DNA of 64,000 nucleotides from Alkalihalobacterium chitinilyticum (GTDB lineage Bacteria > Bacillota > Bacilli > Bacillales > Bacillaceae_F): assembly GCF_029028005.1 (NCBI RefSeq), contig NZ_JAOTPO010000014.1:80184-144183 (forward strand), written 5' to 3'. The first letter of the stretch is position 1; every line of letters begins with the position of its first letter. Below the pieces are notes generated by a model. It did not search any database. It was not told where the DNA came from and was given only the letters and a program-made list of their open reading frames with translations. Positions 44,593 through 53,439 of this stretch are shown here, piece after piece. The position numbers and the translations under genes are program-made.

Positions 44593-46275
44593 ATGAATGA
44601 ATGGTGGAGAAAATCAACAGTTTATCAAATTTACCCAAAGAGTTTTAATGATACGACCGGAAATGGTGTAGGTGATATTCAAGGCATTATTAATAAACTA
44701 GATTATTTAAAAAAACTCGGTATTGATGTGGTTTGGCTAACACCAATCTACAAATCGCCACAGATTGATAATGGCTATGATATTAGTGACTATTTCTCAA
44801 TTCATGAAGAGTACGGAACGATGGAAGACTTTGACCGATTGTTAACGGAAGCTCATAACCGCGACATTAAAATTATTATGGATATTGTCGTTAATCATAC
44901 GTCCACTGAACACGAGTGGTTTAAAAAATCACAGCAATCGAAGGATAATCCATACCGTGATTTTTATATTTGGAAAGATCCGGTGGAAGGAAAAGAACCA
45001 ACGAATTGGGTTTCTAAATTTGGGGGTTCCGCGTGGAAGTTAGATGAACAGACAGGTCAATATTATTTACATCTTTTTGATGTAACTCAAGCCGATCTCA
45101 ACTGGGAAAACGAAGAAGTACGTAAACAAGTTTATGACATGATGCACTTCTGGTTTAAAAAAGGGGTAGACGGTTTCCGCTTAGATGTAATTAATTTAAT
45201 TTCAAAAGATCAACGTTTCCCGGATGATGATGGATCTGTAGCACCGGGAGACGGTCGTAAATTTTACACAGATGGACCGCGTGTTCATGAATATATGAAG
45301 GAAATGAATAACGAAGTGTTTTCGAAATATGACAGTATGACGGTTGGTGAAATGTCTTCAACGACAATTGATCACTGTATTCAATATACGAACCCGGACA
45401 GTAATGAGTTAAGTATGACATTCAACTTTCATCATTTAAAAGTCGATTATCCAAACGGAGAAAAGTGGGCAATCGGTGATATGGACTTCCATGCGCTAAA
45501 GGACATTCTCTCGAAATGGCAAGTGGAAATGCATAAAGGAGGCGGCTGGAATGCGCTGTTCTGGTGTAATCATGATCAGCCTCGTGTCGTTACTCGTTAT
45601 GGAAATGATGAAAAATACCATAATGAATCAGCGAAAATGCTGGCAACAACGATCCATATGATGCAAGGTACACCGTACATTTACCAAGGTGAAGAGTTTG
45701 GCATGACTGACCCTAAGTTTGAAAACATTAAGGAATATCGTGATGTGGAAACTTTGAACTATTATGAAATCATGAAGGAAAAAGGGATGGCAGAAGAGGA
45801 AATCATGGAAATCATTAAGCGGAAATCCCGTGATAACTCAAGAACTCCAGTTCAATGGAATGATGAAAAAAATGCAGGGTTTACAACGGCAACTCCTTGG
45901 ATCGATGTAGCAAGCAATTATAAGGAAATCAATGCAGAAAAAGCGGTACAAGATGAAAACTCAATTTTTTATCATTATCAAAAGCTAACCCAGCTGCGAA
46001 AAGAATATGACATTATTACGTATGGAGATTATGAGTTGTTAGACCGCGACCATGACGAGCTCTTTGTTTATGTTCGAGCTTATAATAATGAGAAGCTCCT
46101 TGTAATCAATAACTTCTCTGCAAACGAAGTGGCGTATGAACTACCGTCATCTATTGAAGTTGATTCGTTCAATTCTGAATTACTTATTTCAAATTACAAT
46201 GACTCTGTATCTATAGCCAATGCCGTAACCATGCGTCCTTATGAATCGGTCGTTTATCACCTTACGAAAAAGTGA
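44593..46275 (+). CDS. treA: Trehalose-6-phosphate hydrolase
   Basis: 560 aa cytoplasmic GH13 enzyme splitting trehalose-6-phosphate to glucose and glucose-6-phosphate. Strong match along its length to my memory of B. subtilis TreA: WWRKSTVYQIYPKSFNDTTGNGVGD, DIVVNHTSTEHEWF, GFRLDVINLISKDQRFPD, VGEMSSTTIDHCIQYTNP, WCNHDQPRVVTRYG. Catalytic Asp, Glu and Asp present. It shares its operon with treP and the related glucosidase, apparently a paralog pair. Confidence 0.95.
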   Translation: MNEWWRKSTVYQIYPKSFNDTTGNGVGDIQGIINKLDYLKKLGIDVVWLTPIYKSPQIDNGYDISDYFSIHEEYGTMEDFDRLLTEAHNRDIKIIMDIVVNHTSTEHEWFKKSQQSKDNPYRDFYIWKDPVEGKEPTNWVSKFGGSAWKLDEQTGQYYLHLFDVTQADLNWENEEVRKQVYDMMHFWFKKGVDGFRLDVINLISKDQRFPDDDGSVAPGDGRKFYTDGPRVHEYMKEMNNEVFSKYDSMTVGEMSSTTIDHCIQYTNPDSNELSMTFNFHHLKVDYPNGEKWAIGDMDFHALKDILSKWQVEMHKGGGWNALFWCNHDQPRVVTRYGNDEKYHNESAKMLATTIHMMQGTPYIYQGEEFGMTDPKFENIKEYRDVETLNYYEIMKEKGMAEEEIMEIIKRKSRDNSRTPVQWNDEKNAGFTTATPWIDVASNYKEINAEKAVQDENSIFYHYQKLTQLRKEYDIITYGDYELLDRDHDELFVYVRAYNNEKLLVINNFSANEVAYELPSSIEVDSFNSELLISNYNDSVSIANAVTMRPYESVVYHLTKK

Positions 46276-46298
46276 TACAATTGTAATTGGTGATATCC

Positions 46299-47015
46299 GT
46301 GAAAAATAAGTACGTGAAAATATACGAAGAACTATCAATAAAAATTGAAGAAGGAGACTATCCGGTCAATAGTCTTCTTCCTTCAGAAAACGAACTAGTT
46401 GACCTTTATGCGACGTCACGGGAAACAATTCGTAAAGCGCTAAAGTTACTGTCTGAGCATGGGTATATTCAAAAGGTGCAAGGAAAAGGTTCCATTGTGC
46501 TGGATGTCCAGAAGTTCAACTTTCCGATTTCAGGGCTTGTCAGTTTCAAGGAACTGGCAAAAAAAATGGGCGGTCGTGCAAGTACGACTGTAGAAGACTT
46601 TGCTGAAATAATACCAGATGCTTTTTTAAAGGAACAATTGAAGGCAGCTGATGAAGATAAGGTTTGGAAGGTCCTTCGTGTCCGAGAAATCTCAAAAGAG
46701 AAGATTATTTTAGACAAAGACTATTTATTAGAAAAATATGTCCCTAACCTTACAAGATCAATTTGTGAAAACTCGATTTATGAATACATTGAAAACGATC
46801 TAGGGTTAACGATTAGCTTTGCAAAAAAAGAAATTACGGTTGAAGAACCGACTGAAGAAGATCGACGTTATCTTGATCTGGACGGTTTTGTTAATATCGT
46901 TGTTGTTAAAAACTTTGTGTATTTAGATGATGCGAGTTTATTTCAATATACAGAGTCCCGACACAGACCGGATAAATTTCGGTTCGTCGATTTTGCGAGA
47001 CGAAAAATTAATTAA
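46299..47015 (+). CDS. treR: Trehalose operon repressor (GntR family)
   Basis: 238 aa, GTG 46299 chosen because it yields the TreR-like start KNKYVKIYEELSIKIEEGDY; the ribosome site is weak. GntR winged helix (about 1-70, LPSENELVDLYATSRETIRKALKLLSEHGYIQKVQGKGSIV), then a UTRA ligand domain (about 90-235, IYEYIENDLGLTISFAKKEI, FQYTESRHRPDKFRFVDFARR). It should bind TTGTATATACAA and release it on trehalose-6-phosphate. Last gene of the operon, so autoregulated. Confidence 0.93.
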   Translation: MKNKYVKIYEELSIKIEEGDYPVNSLLPSENELVDLYATSRETIRKALKLLSEHGYIQKVQGKGSIVLDVQKFNFPISGLVSFKELAKKMGGRASTTVEDFAEIIPDAFLKEQLKAADEDKVWKVLRVREISKEKIILDKDYLLEKYVPNLTRSICENSIYEYIENDLGLTISFAKKEITVEEPTEEDRRYLDLDGFVNIVVVKNFVYLDDASLFQYTESRHRPDKFRFVDFARRKIN

Positions 47016-47025
47016 AAAAACCGTG

Positions 47026-47064
47026 CACTCTTGCTAAATGTGTTAGAAGCAGGGGTGTTTTTTT
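47026..47064 (+). terminator. Terminator of the trehalose operon
   Basis: Stem CACTCTTGCT / AGCAGGGGTG (G-T pairs included), followed by TTTTTTTG. Confidence 0.75.
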
Positions 47065-47219
47065 GTTTTTCAACGGTTAGGTTTGGTTTTATCAGTGGTT
47101 TTAGAGAGTGGGGGGAACTGGCTTTTGAAGAGTGCATTTCCGCAACTATGGAGAGAGTGAAACTAAATCAGTCGTTGTTCGTATATAAATGAATAACTAC
47201 ATATAAAGAGGTGACGTCA

Positions 47220-48692
47220 TTGAACAGGCTTAGACCGTTAGTACTTTTATCGATCGTTTCTGTCGTTTTTCTAATCATCTATTATTCTGTAAATACAGAA
47301 CCCGTTTACCCGCTCCAAACCGTAACTAAAGCAGACATAACCGAGTCGATTGAGCAGCTCAGTAAACAATTTGACCTGAATACCGACATTAAATCAAAAG
47401 CGCCAACTTATGAAACCAGAGCCAATGAAAGTATTGGTCAATATATTGCTAAACACAAATGGACTCCTGAAGAAATCGAAAATCTGACAAGTGAAATACC
47501 GATCTATACGATTTCTGTGCTAGTTGATATGGAACATTTTGAAGTCGACCCTTTCACAGCCGAAGTGGTTCGTGCTAGTAATATCTTCTACGAGATTAAT
47601 AGTGAAAAAGAAGTGAGTGAATTTATTGAGACGGTATTTGGAGCTGGCTTTGAAAAAGTAGATGAGGAGCAAACCTTTTTTGGAGAGGTAGAGCAAATTT
47701 ACAGCCGTGGTGAAGTGATCGGAGATATTGAGGAAAAGCTAAGTATTACTCTTACCGATCATGCAATTATTGGATTTCATAAGTATGGCGAAGTTCGTGA
47801 ATTCCAGCTATCAACATCATTATTTAACTTTTGGGAAATACTCTTAATCCTTATCTTTATGGTTACGATAGTCATTATTGCGATTGTTGCAACTGTTCAA
47901 CTGATTAAAAGGCTGAACAAAAACGAAATAGAAACCTTTTTAGGTCCCTTTTTGATTTCTCTTTTAGCAGGGATCGGATGGTTTTTTGGGCTATATTTAG
48001 CAATGGGTACCGTTGATGTGTTTAGTTTACTATTTACAGGTGTACTCACATATACGACATTTATCATCCTTTTGATAACGGCGAAGAAAGCAGACTACGT
48101 GCAGCCGTTCAGCCAAATAGCCATTAAGCTTCAACCTGCCGTCTGGAATGGATTTCTGCTCATGCTCGTCTCAACGGTTTTAGTCACCATTTTTTATGGG
48201 ATTTGGGCACAGTTTGGGGCATGGACGTCACCTGTTATGGATTACTCCATCTTTTTAAATACACCGCTATGGGCTTTACCTGTGTTTGCTTTATCGTTAG
48301 GAATTTGTGCATCAATTAGTGAAGAGACCATTTTCAGGCGTTATTTAATACCTGCGTTTGACCGCTGGGGTGTAATTTTCTCAGTGATAGCAACCTCTTT
48401 CTTATGGGGGATTGGTCATATGGGCTATCATATGGTTCCATGGCATATTCGTATATTTGAGTTTATGATTATTGTCGGACCATTCTTTTATTATGTGTAC
48501 AAAAGGTATGGATTCGTGACAGCGATCTTCTGTCATTACTTCTACAACAGCTTATTTGGTTCGATCTTCCTTATCTCAATTTACTGGCCAGTTGGCGTAT
48601 TGTCAGTTGTTTTAACATTAGTTCCATTTCTTGTCTTCTTGAAACGATCACCTGAAAAAAGAGGCCATTTGTTGTTTCGGTCGGTGAGTTAG
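47220..48692 (+). CDS. CPBP family intramembrane glutamic endopeptidase
   Basis: 490 aa from TTG 47220 (AAAGAGGTGA upstream; the GTG 47211 is in that site). An N-terminal helix, an extracytoplasmic domain (about 30-200) unusual for the family, then about eight helices. The Abi/CaaX protease motifs are intact: EETIFRR (Glu368-Glu369 and Arg), FLWGIGHMGYH and CHYFYNS. The family includes prenyl-protein proteases and bacteriocin self-immunity proteins. A decayed piece of a close paralog lies at 49845-50130. Substrate unknown. Confidence 0.85.
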   Translation: MNRLRPLVLLSIVSVVFLIIYYSVNTEPVYPLQTVTKADITESIEQLSKQFDLNTDIKSKAPTYETRANESIGQYIAKHKWTPEEIENLTSEIPIYTISVLVDMEHFEVDPFTAEVVRASNIFYEINSEKEVSEFIETVFGAGFEKVDEEQTFFGEVEQIYSRGEVIGDIEEKLSITLTDHAIIGFHKYGEVREFQLSTSLFNFWEILLILIFMVTIVIIAIVATVQLIKRLNKNEIETFLGPFLISLLAGIGWFFGLYLAMGTVDVFSLLFTGVLTYTTFIILLITAKKADYVQPFSQIAIKLQPAVWNGFLLMLVSTVLVTIFYGIWAQFGAWTSPVMDYSIFLNTPLWALPVFALSLGICASISEETIFRRYLIPAFDRWGVIFSVIATSFLWGIGHMGYHMVPWHIRIFEFMIIVGPFFYYVYKRYGFVTAIFCHYFYNSLFGSIFLISIYWPVGVLSVVLTLVPFLVFLKRSPEKRGHLLFRSVS

Positions 48693-48886
48693 TAAATAAA
48701 ATTAAGTAACATATTGTGCTACGGGTAATTATATTTTTGTAGTTAAACGGTCTGACAGTAAGGGATAATTATGTTATAGAAGGTTGGATGGTCAAACCCT
48801 CATTTCTTTCTTATGCTAAAGAGCAAATAGCTGAAGATGGGAATTACTAATTGGAGTAATTAATATTGAGGCAACATTAAATATAA

Positions 48887-48917
48887 GAAAGGCGACCGAT
48901 TTCGGTCGCCTTTTTGA
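48887..48917. terminator. Terminator between CPBP and VKOR-like genes
   Basis: 11-bp stem AAGGCGACCGA / TCGGTCGCCTT with a 2-nt gap in the loop, T-rich on both strands (TTTTTG plus, TTTCTTA minus); ends the minus-strand gene and possibly the upstream plus gene. Confidence 0.8.
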
Positions 48918-48931
48918 TCCGTGTATAATTA

Positions 48932-49579
48932 TTATGAACCTGGTGCTGGGATGATTGTCGCGAACCAGAAGCTGATCACAGGAAGTAAGGCTATGATAAA
49001 CAGAAGGAACATCCAAGTTAAGCCTTTACGGTCCAATGCAGAACGAGCATCACGAACAAGTTCGCGAAGTGGTGGTAATTTACTCATGCGTAGCATTACA
49101 AGTTCGAGCACTAAAAGTAGTACTGTAGCGACCGCAGATACGAGACAGAAAGGACAAATCGCTTCAATGACAAATAATTGTAAATATACAAAGAATGCAG
49201 AAGACATCACACCAATGATTGTTAATGGTGTTAACACTTTAAGTACTAAAGGATGACGTGTTTGAAACCACAATCCAGAAAGTACGAGAGTTGTAAGGTA
49301 ATAAAATCCTCCCATTAAAGCAAGTGGAATCCCCATCACATACGCCCATTCACTCGTCATAACCGCCCATGGTGTTCCGGTTACATCAAAGTCTGCAGGT
49401 AATGGAAGTACCCAGAAATGAACTCCCGTTAAGAAAATACTCACAGCCCAACCAATTACGGCAATGGCCGTAAAGGCCGCAAATAATTTCGGTACAGCCG
49501 ATCCATACGAATGCGCGGAAGTAACTGTTGTTTCTTGACTTTTAAAATTTATCGTTCTTTCATGTAACATCTCTTTCAA
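48932..49579 (-). CDS. Vitamin K epoxide reductase (VKOR)-like membrane protein
   Basis: 215 aa from TTG 49579 (GGAGG at 6 nt; ATG 49570 is the alternative). Five hydrophobic helices; GTPWAVMTSEWAYVMGIPLALMGG corresponds to the VKOR loop before helix 2, and AICPFCLVSAVATVLLLV holds the redox CXXC. The usual first cysteine pair is missing. VKOR proteins re-oxidise DsbA-type thiol oxidases through quinone. A strong SigA promoter lies just upstream. Confidence 0.8.
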   Translation of the reverse strand: MKEMLHERTINFKSQETTVTSAHSYGSAVPKLFAAFTAIAVIGWAVSIFLTGVHFWVLPLPADFDVTGTPWAVMTSEWAYVMGIPLALMGGFYYLTTLVLSGLWFQTRHPLVLKVLTPLTIIGVMSSAFFVYLQLFVIEAICPFCLVSAVATVLLLVLELVMLRMSKLPPLRELVRDARSALDRKGLTWMFLLFIIALLPVISFWFATIIPAPGS

Positions 49580-49602
49580 AGTAATCCCTCCATCCAATTT
49601 AG

Positions 49603-49618
49603 ATACCCTACAAGGTAT
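49603..49618 (-). promoter_or_regulatory. Palindrome near the VKOR-like transcription start
   Basis: ATACCCTACAAGGTAT has the form ATACC-N6-GGTAT; a related G-rich sequence ATAGGGTAGGGGGTAT fills the promoter spacer (49632-49647). Both recall operators of CsoR/CstR-type repressors (copper or persulfide sensors). Candidate only. Confidence 0.4.
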
Positions 49619-49624
49619 ATTTGA

Positions 49625-49653
49625 ATTATAGTATAGGGTAGGGGGTATGTCAA
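49625..49653 (-). promoter_or_regulatory. SigA promoter of the VKOR-like gene
   Basis: Minus strand: TTGACA (49653-49648), 17-bp spacer, TATAAT (49630-49625): both hexamers perfect. Confidence 0.9.
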
Positions 49654-49738
49654 GGGGGTTCAAAAAAAGAAAATAAAATAAGGAGGATAGTGCGCCCATC
49701 ATTAACTAAATCTATTATGTTAACGGATGTTACTATCT

Positions 49739-49842
49739 ACTTTCTTTGATGGTCACCATAGTGCGCTGTAACCAACGGCAAAAGCAATTAAAGATAGGGC
49801 AAAAGGCTCCTATTCTCTCGCCATATTTTCTACCATCCTCTG
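49739..49842 (-). repeat. Displaced copy of an internal cydB fragment
   Basis: 104 bp that match 51027-51130 (inside cydB) in the same orientation with about six mismatches and no gaps by eye. It ends abruptly where similarity to the CPBP gene begins. Confidence 0.9.
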
Positions 49843-49844
49843 AT

Positions 49845-50130
49845 TTCAGTGCTAGTAGATACATGTCACTTTGAAGTTGACCCTTTTACATGTGAGGTAG
49901 TTAGGGCAGACAACTATAATAGAGAACAATAGTGAGAAAGATACAGGGACTTTTGTCTAAATGTTATCTTATCAGGAATTTGAAAAAACAAAGAACAAGC
50001 GTGGATTTATTGGGGAAATCAACCATATATACAGTCAAGTCAAATTATGGCGGATATTGAAGAAAAGGTACGAATTTCACTTACAAACAATGCAATTGTC
50101 GAATATTATTAATATGATGAATTTGATTAC
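49845..50130 (+). pseudogene. Decayed fragment of a CPBP-family paralog
   Basis: Reads ISVLVDTCHFEVDPFTCEVVRADN, then after stops and a shift FEKTKNKRGFIGEINHIYSQ, and after another shift ADIEEKVRISLTNNAIVEYY. These follow, in order, residues about 97-190 of the CPBP protein at 47220 (ISVLVDMEHFEVDPFTAEVV, FFGEVEQIYSRGEV, GDIEEKLSITLTDHAII). Several stops and frameshifts; no start or rest of gene. The remaining gap to 50264 has no gene. Confidence 0.85.
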
Positions 50131-50264
50131 ACCATTTTTAGTATTCTTATTCGATCACCACAACAACGTTGGATTTTACTTTTTGTAACATAACGAAAAA
50201 AGAAGTATTAAAGTATAGTCTGTTTTACCAGTATTATGATAGGCGAAAGTTTGGAGGGAGAATT

Positions 50265-50642
50265 TTGAAGACCAGTAGAATTTACTTTGTTATATTTATA
50301 TCAATTATTGCTCTAACAGCTTGTAATTATGGTTACCATGAAAACGTTACATTCATAGAGTCTTCAACAATAGAGAACTTTCCAATACCAGAGAATGCTG
50401 AGATGACAACGAATCGAACACCTACGAATCCAAAGATTGAAAAGTATGAGTTATATAAATTAACTAGTGGAAGGCAAGAGTTGATCCTGCCGCAGCGTTA
50501 CTTAGAAGAAATAGAAGCTTGGGGCTGGATAGAGCTTGAAGAAGAAAGGTTTGGAGTAAAGAATGTCTTTAAAAAAGAAGACAAAAAAGTGTGGTTTATT
50601 ATAGAAGATGGTGTATTTTCAATAACTGAAATAAGCGAATGA
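50265..50642 (+). CDS. Small lipoprotein, unknown
   Basis: 125 aa from TTG 50265 (TTTGGAGGGAG upstream). Signal peptide with lipobox ALTAC (Cys20). The mature part starts NYGYHENVTF and has FPIPENAEMTTNR, YELYKLTSGRQELILPQRYLEEIEAWGW and a basic/acidic C-terminus. It resembles other small Bacillus lipoproteins that begin with a 'FPIPENA' stretch, but I cannot assign a function. Confidence 0.75.
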   Translation: MKTSRIYFVIFISIIALTACNYGYHENVTFIESSTIENFPIPENAEMTTNRTPTNPKIEKYELYKLTSGRQELILPQRYLEEIEAWGWIELEEERFGVKNVFKKEDKKVWFIIEDGVFSITEISE

Positions 50643-50681
50643 TTAAATGGTACTATCATGCTGAGCTTACAAATATGCTAC

Positions 50682-50726
50682 AAAATGGAGAACGAATTCG
50701 TAAAGAGTTCATTCTCCATTTTCATT
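50682..50726. terminator. Bidirectional terminator between lipoprotein and cydB
   Basis: 11-bp stem AAAATGGAGAA / TTCTCCATTTT; serves convergent genes on both strands. Confidence 0.75.
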
Positions 50727-50761
50727 TAACTACGATCTCAAAAATAGATAGACACAAGCTG

Positions 50762-51799
50762 TTACTTGGATGATTTCTCTGCCTGCAAATAACGCTTATC
50801 TTTCATGAACAGTCGCCAGAAGAAGTAAAAAGCAGGCACTAAGATAGCTAAACCGATCCCGTATCCAATTAATAATGAGTAGAACATCGTCTCATTGGTA
50901 AACGCATCAAAAATAGTTAAATCCGGATATAAAATATAAGGCATATGAGCCATACCGTAGGCAAAGCTTGCTAAACCAAATTGAGTTACGATCGCAAGTA
51001 CGGCTACACGAGGTTGTCCAATATCGACTTTCTTTGATGGCCACCATAGTGCGCTGTAACCAACGGCAAAAGCAATTAACGATAGGGCAAAAAGCTCCCA
51101 TTCTCTTGCCATATTTTCTACCATCCACTGTGCCTCTGGTATCAGTGTCAAAGTAGCTGCGACAGCAAAGCACAACGTAATCGGACCAAGTATGATCGCA
51201 TTTCTTCGATAGACATGATATGTACTTTCTGAATTCGCTTCCCGTGCATAGTCACTTAATAAGAGCGAAGAGAGAAATAACTCTGTACTTAACCCAAATC
51301 CTAGATGAGCGTATAGAGTAGGGCTCGTTAGTAACTCGTTATATAGTATATATTGGCGCGTTCCAACCGTTTCAATAAAACCGCCAATGGCGATAGGTAG
51401 CATACTGACCATTAGCGCAGGGATTAAAAGACCTGTAATACCAGAAATAACGGTCAACATTTTCGTATACTTTTGGACGGTATAGGAATAGACCATAAAG
51501 GCACTGCGGATCGTTAACAAAAGCAAAACAAAGCTTACAGGAACAATCATAATGGTACCTAGTGAAAACGCCGCACCTGGAAAAAAGCCAACGAGAGCAA
51601 CGACTAATAAGACGAGGAAAACATTCGTTACTTCCCAAGACGGGGAAAGATACCGATTGGCGATACTTGAAGCCTTCGTATCTTTTCGACCGTAATAATA
51701 CATCGCCCAAAATCCAGCTCCAAAATCAATAGATCCTCCAATAGAGTAGACAAATAAAAACACCCAAATTATTACAATTGCAATATATGCTTCATTCAA
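50762..51799 (-). CDS. cydB: Cytochrome bd-type quinol oxidase subunit II (YthB-like)
   Basis: 345 aa, eight to nine membrane helices, the partner of the heme-bearing subunit encoded just upstream. Start AYIAIVIIWVFLFVYSIGGSIDFGAGFWAM is typical of the YthB/CioB branch; the middle holds YAHLGFGLSTELFLSSLLLSDYAREA. Length matches YthB (346). Separated from cydA by 14 nt. An internal 104-bp piece has been copied to 49739-49842. Confidence 0.92.
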   Translation of the reverse strand: MNEAYIAIVIIWVFLFVYSIGGSIDFGAGFWAMYYYGRKDTKASSIANRYLSPSWEVTNVFLVLLVVALVGFFPGAAFSLGTIMIVPVSFVLLLLTIRSAFMVYSYTVQKYTKMLTVISGITGLLIPALMVSMLPIAIGGFIETVGTRQYILYNELLTSPTLYAHLGFGLSTELFLSSLLLSDYAREANSESTYHVYRRNAIILGPITLCFAVAATLTLIPEAQWMVENMAREWELFALSLIAFAVGYSALWWPSKKVDIGQPRVAVLAIVTQFGLASFAYGMAHMPYILYPDLTIFDAFTNETMFYSLLIGYGIGLAILVPAFYFFWRLFMKDKRYLQAEKSSK

Positions 51800-51813
51800 G
51801 GAACATTCCCTCC

Positions 51814-53142
51814 TTAAGGAGTCACTTCGAGATCTTTAGAAACCGGATTTCGTTTAAAGTAGAAGTTCATCACTAAATATGTTAAGACGAGAAGCATAAC
51901 GTAAAGTGTGATAAACAAGAAAAACAACATGCCGAGATTTCCGGATTGTGTAGCGGCATCAGCCGTAGTCATCACTTGATGTATGGTCCAAGGTTGTCTA
52001 GCGGTACAACTAAATATCCACCCAGTTTCAATGCCAATCATGGCCAGCGGACCACCGGCAATGACCGGAACTAAAATCCAAGCGGGAAAGGGCCTATCCT
52101 TCCTAAATATCCGGTAAGCTAAAGCGAGGAATGATATACCGATTAACATCGTGCCAATTCCGACCATTATATTAAATAGCGTATGAACAAATAATGGGGG
52201 CCACTCTTCTTCTGGGAAGTCATACAGACCTACGACTACGCCGTCAGTAGAACCTGTTGCTAGCCAACTGAGCATACCAGGTATTTCAATTCCACCAACA
52301 ACACGCCCGGCTTCAGGATCTGGTTCACCAAAAATGGCGAGTGGAGCATTGGATTGGGTTTCAAACAATCCTTCAGCAGCAGCTAGCTTAACAGGTAAAT
52401 AATTATGAAGCATTACGGCAACATCGTGACCATTAACGGAAGTATATACTGATGTAATTGCAGCAACGATTAGTGAAAGGATCATGCCTTTGCGGTGATA
52501 CATCCGTTCACGGTCGGAGAGTCCCCCGCGAAGGAGGCGATAGGCAGCTACAGCAGCAATAGCAAAAGCGCCAGCTAGATAAGCGGTGCTCACTACATGC
52601 AAAGCTGTAACATAAATACTTGGGTTAAAAACAGCTTCCCAAGGTCTAACGTTCACAACTTGACCGCCGACAATATCAAAACCACGCGGCGTATTCATCC
52701 AAGCATGAGCATCTGTAATGAGCACCGCAGATGCCGTGGCTCCAAAGGCAACAAAAAATACACTGATCAGGCGCATTGTGCTCGAGAGTCTGTCAGCAGC
52801 ATAAATATAAATCGATAAAAATACAGCTTCAATAAAAAATGCAAAAATTTCGACTTGGAAAGGCAGGGCAATAACTTGACCGACCATCTCCATAAAACCA
52901 GGCCACAACAAGGAGAGCATAACACCAACGATTGTTCCAGACGGAATAGCCACACCTAATAAAATCGCTACACCTTTTGTCCAGCGTTTGGCCAATAGAC
53001 CGTAATCATTGTCTTTTGTTATTGCACGAACAATTTCTGCGATTAATATCATGAGTGTAATTCCGACACCAAGTGTTGCAAAAATAATGTGAAAAGCCAT
53101 AGACGAACCAAAAAGCATTCTTGCCAGTAGTACGTTATCCAT
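51814..53142 (-). CDS. cydA: Cytochrome bd-type quinol oxidase subunit I (YthA-like)
   Basis: 442 aa; ATG 53142 behind AAAGGGAG, giving the usual start MDNVLLARMLFGSSMAFHIIFATLG with the heme b595 His. Further: WGFV-type segment PSGTIVGVMLSLLWPGFMEMVG, FQVEIFAFFIEAVFLSIYIYA, DAHAWMNTPRGF, a short Q-loop as in the cyanide-insensitive group, and IGIETGWIFSCTARQPWTIHQVM. The last differs from the common GRQPW by Ala for Gly (TARQPW). Together with cydB it reduces oxygen with quinol electrons. Length and divergence fit YthA. Confidence 0.92.
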   Translation of the reverse strand: MDNVLLARMLFGSSMAFHIIFATLGVGITLMILIAEIVRAITKDNDYGLLAKRWTKGVAILLGVAIPSGTIVGVMLSLLWPGFMEMVGQVIALPFQVEIFAFFIEAVFLSIYIYAADRLSSTMRLISVFFVAFGATASAVLITDAHAWMNTPRGFDIVGGQVVNVRPWEAVFNPSIYVTALHVVSTAYLAGAFAIAAVAAYRLLRGGLSDRERMYHRKGMILSLIVAAITSVYTSVNGHDVAVMLHNYLPVKLAAAEGLFETQSNAPLAIFGEPDPEAGRVVGGIEIPGMLSWLATGSTDGVVVGLYDFPEEEWPPLFVHTLFNIMVGIGTMLIGISFLALAYRIFRKDRPFPAWILVPVIAGGPLAMIGIETGWIFSCTARQPWTIHQVMTTADAATQSGNLGMLFFLFITLYVMLLVLTYLVMNFYFKRNPVSKDLEVTP

Positions 53143-53439
53143 TGATTTTCTCCCTTTCCATATAATTACCATTAATAAAGGCTTTTCCAACCTCTCTTAC
53201 TATTTGTTAGGAAATGTAATAATATGCGATCGAAATGGATTATTAGGAGAGTATCTTTAATTAGGATAATGACAAGGCTATAACTCTTTCAAAAAATAGT
53301 TTCTTTTCTTTAGTTAGGACTTACCTGTTGTTTAATGTGGAGTCAATAATGAAAAACAAGGAATAAGACTATATCAGCGTGTTTAATGGAATTATAATGG
53401 TACATAAAGTAGTGAGTAACTCTAGTAGGAGAGAAGACG

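Noticed and set aside
49961..50188. 75-residue ORF
   Set aside because: It lies in the decayed CPBP fragment; parts align to the neighbour in different frames.
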